From Candidatus Bacteroides pullicola (GTDB lineage Bacteria; Bacteroidota; Bacteroidia; Bacteroidales; Bacteroidaceae): 64,000 nt of DNA. Location of the stretch: assembly GCA_019115825.1 (NCBI GenBank), contig DXCV01000033.1:1-64000 (forward strand). The letters run 5' to 3'. Below the pieces are notes generated by a model. That model had not been told where the DNA came from. It worked only from the letters and a program-made list of their open reading frames with translations, and searched no databases. Numbering within the stretch: the stretch's first letter is position 1; each line of letters opens with the position of its first letter. Below are positions 61,443 to 64,000 of this stretch, one piece after another. The translations under genes were made by a program, and so were the position numbers.

Positions 61443-61826
61443 ATGCTCTACTTTATTCGAAAATACCCCCTTTCGTTGCTGGTGATTCTGGCCGTAATCT
61501 ACCTTTCTTTCTTCCGTCCGCCCAGTACAGAGTTGAGCACCATCCCTTATATAGATAAGGTGGTGCACATGTGCATGTACTTCGGCATGTCCGGCATGTT
61601 GTGGCTGGAATTTCTGCGGGCGCACCGGCGGGACAATACGCCGTTGTGGCACGCCTGGGTGGGCGCGTTGCTCTGTCCCGTCCTGTTCAGTGGGGTGGTG
61701 GAGTTGCTGCAGGCCTATTGCACCACCTACCGCGGCGGCGACTGGGTGGACTTTGCCGCCAATACTGCTGGTGCGCTCTTGGCGTCGGGGGTGGCGCAGG
61801 TGGTGCGGAGGAAAATGATAAAGTAA
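61443..61826 (+). CDS. VanZ-like membrane protein
   Basis: This 127-residue protein has four predicted transmembrane helices and the VanZ-like core (PYIDKVVHMCMYFGMSGMLWLEF, FSGVVELLQAYCTTYRGGDWVDFAANTAGALLAS). The family name comes from teicoplanin-resistance VanZ, but most members have unknown roles and no resistance should be inferred. An upstream GTG at 61437 overlaps a -7 box, so the ATG at 61443 is preferred. Confidence 0.85.
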   Translation: MLYFIRKYPLSLLVILAVIYLSFFRPPSTELSTIPYIDKVVHMCMYFGMSGMLWLEFLRAHRRDNTPLWHAWVGALLCPVLFSGVVELLQAYCTTYRGGDWVDFAANTAGALLASGVAQVVRRKMIK

Positions 61827-61850
61827 CTAAGTAGATATTCATAATTAGTT

Positions 61851-62039
61851 TATAGCATCAAGAAGCGAAGGGTAGTATTCATCTTGATATAAAAGAGGTG
61901 CCACCTTTTTATACCAAAGGTACGACCTTTGCCTACCAAAGGTGCCACCTTTGATAGTCATCAATGGCATTGATGACTACCATCAATGCCATTGATGCTA
62001 GGACAAGCTGAATACTACCCTTCGCTTCTTGATGCTATA
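61851..62039. repeat. 189-bp element with perfect 31-bp inverted ends
   Basis: The arms 61851-61881 and 62009-62039 are exact reverse complements. Inside are three related copies of a CCAAAGGTnCnACCTTTG palindrome (61900-61955) and two palindromes around CATCAATGGCATTGATG and CATCAATGCCATTGATG. It lies in the convergent gap between the VanZ-like gene and murF and codes for nothing. It could fold entirely on itself. Confidence 0.9.
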
Positions 62040-62047
62040 TTGAACAT

Positions 62048-63358
62048 CTACTTCATGCTTAATGCGTCCGCCACTGTGTTCAGGTGGAGGCCGTTCGACC
62101 CCTTTATCAGGATGGTCTTGCCCGTGGGGCGGTGCGTGCGTAGCTCCGCGATGAGGGTCGGGGCATCCGGATAGGTGGGATAGCGGTGGCGGGTGGCGGA
62201 AAATTCGGTGCCGACCAATACCACGTCTTCGAAGCCGCAGGACTCCAGATGATCCACTATCTCCTGGTGCAGAGCGAGGCTGTCCGTGCCCAGCTCGCGC
62301 ATATCTCCCAATATCAGCATCTTGTGGTCGGCCTGCATCTGGTGGAAGTTGTCGATGGCTGCCCGCATGCTGGTAGGATTGGCGTTGTAGGCGTCTACGA
62401 TGAGGACATTATCGGCCGTGCGCACCAGTTGCGAGCGGTTGTTGTGGGGGATGTAGCTCTCTAGGGCTTGGTCAATCAGCTCGGCCGGCACGTGGAAGTA
62501 ATGCCCCACGGCGACGGCGGCCAGCACGTTGGGCAGGTTGTATTCCCCGATGAGGTGTGTCTGCACGGAGTGAGCCTCCGTTTCTCCTTCCGCCTTCCAT
62601 TGCAGGGCCAGGTAGGGCGAGTTGCCCGTCATCTGTCCGCTGACGTACAAATGGGTTGCTGTGCCGTAGCGCAGCTGCTTCAAGTCGTGCGCCATCTCCT
62701 TCAGGTAGGGGTTGTCATCGTGTACGAAGACCGTGGCGCCGCCTTTCTCCCGCAGGAAGTCAAAGAGTTCGCCTTTGGTGCGGATGACGCCTTCGAAGGA
62801 GCCGAAGCCCTCCAGGTGTGCCCGGCCCACGTTGGTGATGAGGCCGAAGTCCGGCTCGGCGATATCCACCAGCTCGCGGATGTCGCCGGGATGACTCGCG
62901 CCCATCTCGACCACGGCCAGCTGGTGTTCGGGGCGCAGGCCCAGCAGGGTCAGCGGCACGCCGATGTGGTTGTTCAGGTTGCCTTGCGTGTAGTGCAGGC
63001 GGTATTGTCGGGACAGGACGGCGGCGGTCAGTTCCTTGGTGGTGGTCTTTCCGTTGGTGCCGGTAATGCCAAGGATAGGCGTGCCCAATGTTCGGCGGTG
63101 GTGGCGGGCCAAGGCTTGCAGGGCCTTCAGGCAGTCGTCCACGAGGAAGTAGCGCGTGTCGCCCTCGGGCAGGTACTTGGGGTTGTCGATGACGGCGTGG
63201 GTGCAGCCGTCCTTCAAGGCTTGGGCGGCGAAGGCATTGCCGTCGAACGTCTCGCCCCGGAGGGCGATGAACAGGGAACCTGCGGGGCAGCGGCGGCTGT
63301 CGGTGGTGACTTCCGTGCTTTGCAGGAATATCCGGTAGAGGGGGGTGATATCTGTCAT
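62048..63358 (-). CDS. murF: UDP-N-acetylmuramoyl-tripeptide--D-alanyl-D-alanine ligase
   Basis: This 436-residue Mur ligase adds D-Ala-D-Ala to the peptidoglycan precursor in the cytoplasm. The N-terminal UDP-binding domain (TTDSRRCPAGSLFIALRGETFDGNAFAAQAL), the ATP loop GITGTNGKTTTKE, the central YTQGNLNNHIGVPLTLL and GLITNVGRAHLEGFGS, and the C-terminal NRSQLVRTADNVLIVDAYNANPTSM and KGSNGLHL are all present. The start at 63358 gives the typical MurF N-terminus. It is 14 bp downstream of a rhodanese gene in the same direction. Confidence 0.95.
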   Translation of the reverse strand: MTDITPLYRIFLQSTEVTTDSRRCPAGSLFIALRGETFDGNAFAAQALKDGCTHAVIDNPKYLPEGDTRYFLVDDCLKALQALARHHRRTLGTPILGITGTNGKTTTKELTAAVLSRQYRLHYTQGNLNNHIGVPLTLLGLRPEHQLAVVEMGASHPGDIRELVDIAEPDFGLITNVGRAHLEGFGSFEGVIRTKGELFDFLREKGGATVFVHDDNPYLKEMAHDLKQLRYGTATHLYVSGQMTGNSPYLALQWKAEGETEAHSVQTHLIGEYNLPNVLAAVAVGHYFHVPAELIDQALESYIPHNNRSQLVRTADNVLIVDAYNANPTSMRAAIDNFHQMQADHKMLILGDMRELGTDSLALHQEIVDHLESCGFEDVVLVGTEFSATRHRYPTYPDAPTLIAELRTHRPTGKTILIKGSNGLHLNTVADALSMK

Positions 63359-63372
63359 TGTAGTCTGATGTT

Positions 63373-63756
63373 TTATTTTTCCACTTCCATCTCGGCCTTC
63401 TGCCAACCGTTAAAACCGCTGTCCAGTTCGTAGACCTCATAACCGGCTTGGCTGAGAATCTCGGCGGCTTTCTTGCTGCGGCGTCCACTGCGGCAATAGA
63501 GGGCTACGGGCTGGTCTTTCTGCAAAAGGGAATCGGCCATTTGGGCAAACAGGGGGTCGAGGACATTGATGTTCAGACTGCCGGGTATGCGGCCTTCGGT
63601 ATATTCGGCCACGGTGCGCACGTCCAACCGCTGGACATCGGGGGCGGCTATCACATCGGCAAACTCTTCAACGGAGAGGCTCTTGAAATCCGCGCCTTTC
63701 TGCTGGCAGGCACAGAAAGGAAACAACAGGCATAGCAGGGCCACAATCGTTTTCAT
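63373..63756 (-). CDS. Rhodanese-like lipoprotein
   Basis: This 127-residue single-domain rhodanese has a signal with a double Cys lipobox region (PFCAC, Cys15/Cys17), an LDVRTVAEYTEGRIPGSLNINV block and the active-site Cys in LYCRSGRRS, followed by ELDSGFNGWQ. It would move sulfur or act in redox on the periplasmic side. An ATG at 63774 would add six residues (RIPFPM); the 63756 start gives the cleaner signal peptide. It follows the partial gene at 63781 by at most 24 bp. Confidence 0.85.
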   Translation of the reverse strand: MKTIVALLCLLFPFCACQQKGADFKSLSVEEFADVIAAPDVQRLDVRTVAEYTEGRIPGSLNINVLDPLFAQMADSLLQKDQPVALYCRSGRRSKKAAEILSQAGYEVYELDSGFNGWQKAEMEVEK

Positions 63757-63780
63757 CGGGAAAGGGATTCTCATAAGGTA

Positions 63781-64000
63781 TCAATCATTTTCAGGAACAT
63801 ATTCGAAGGAGTAGGTTTCCACTTCATTGTCATAATTGTGCAGGCTGAAGCGGAGGGAAACGGTGCGGGCGCCGTCTGCGGCATATTGTCGCAAAGGCAC
63901 GGAAAGGTAGACGCGCCGGGTGTAATATTGCGGGTCGTCGCCGGCGTCGTGATAGAGCGACAAAGCCACCTCGCGCCAGGCTGTTGCGGCGTCCCACGAC
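63781..64000 (-). CDS. Partial unknown protein (C-terminal part, start outside window)
   Basis: Only the last 73 or so residues are visible (ending SLRFSLHNYDNEVETYSFEYVPEND). Alternating hydrophobic and polar residues with many Tyr suggest beta-strands of a periplasmic or surface protein. No family was recognised. It runs into the window edge and is first in the run with the rhodanese and murF genes. Confidence 0.6.
   Translation of the reverse strand, partial: SWDAATAWREVALSLYHDAGDDPQYYTRRVYLSVPLRQYAADGARTVSLRFSLHNYDNEVETYSFEYVPEND

Noticed and set aside
61443-61826. Glycopeptide resistance from the VanZ-like gene
   Set aside because: VanZ-fold proteins are widespread with unknown roles; no other van genes are present.

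Overview
The window is chromosomal DNA from a Bacteroidales bacterium, most likely a gut Bacteroidaceae species; the genus cannot be fixed from sequence alone. The signs are two SusC/SusD pairs, many lipoproteins, DUF6377/DUF3316/DUF5675-type families, an HU-like plus 'smalltalk' gene pair, no convincing Shine-Dalgarno sites, and many copies of the Bacteroides promoter (about TTTG-N20-TAnnTTTG). Housekeeping genes look GC-rich. The block at about 42-49.5 kb looks clearly more AT-rich than its neighbours.

Layout. 0-7.1 kb: 3' part of a membrane pyrophosphatase (hppA), then a SusC/SusD pair with no local enzyme or regulator. 7.3-14.3 kb: Rpn-family nuclease, ADP-forming acyl-CoA synthetase, a thioredoxin-fold lipoprotein with yifB/comM, a membrane-anchored winged-helix protein and a sugar O-acetyltransferase. 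14.4-24.0 kb: polysaccharide utilization locus (DUF6377 regulator, SusC, SusD, GH30 hydrolase, surface glycan-binding lipoprotein), resembling known beta-1,6-glucan loci. 24.3-37.9 kb: prfB, a TonB-dependent receptor, a CYTH protein, a MgtC/DUF4010 membrane protein, an outer-membrane barrel, an MNT/HEPN pair, parC, a DUF3316 protein and an S41 peptidase. 38.0 kb: tRNA-Leu(TAG). 38.1-41.7 kb: DUF5675 protein, VirE_N/DUF3987 primase-like protein and two small unknowns. 42.0-49.4 kb: a compact five-gene operon (NurA-like nuclease, HerA-like ATPase, GHKL/Hsp90-like ATPase, radical SAM enzyme, unknown protein). 50.0-53.1 kb: HU-like protein, smalltalk peptide, glyS, FKBP-type isomerase. 53.1-61.3 kb: BadF-type sugar kinase, D-lactate dehydrogenase-like flavoprotein, tRNA-Gly(TCC), sodium:solute symporter, DUF1343/NamZ-like muramidase, NSS transporter. 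61.4-64.0 kb: VanZ-like protein, murF, a rhodanese lipoprotein and a partial gene.

The most interesting unit is the five-gene operon at 41973-49410. It has one near-ideal promoter at its head, tight or overlapping gene junctions, a bidirectional terminator at its end and AT-rich composition, and it sits inside a conserved primase/HU cassette. HerA with NurA suggests DNA end processing; adding a GHKL ATPase and a radical SAM enzyme makes it a candidate undescribed defence or DNA-modification system. Second is a likely muropeptide-salvage module in which NamZ, a symporter, a MurK-like kinase and a D-lactate oxidase lie together, so the D-lactate released from MurNAc could be oxidised.

The window is rich in small repeats: a 255-bp MITE-like element in two inverted copies, a 189-bp element with perfect 31-bp inverted ends, a 22-bp tandem repeat running into a stop codon, and intergenic-type repeats embedded in frame in two genes.
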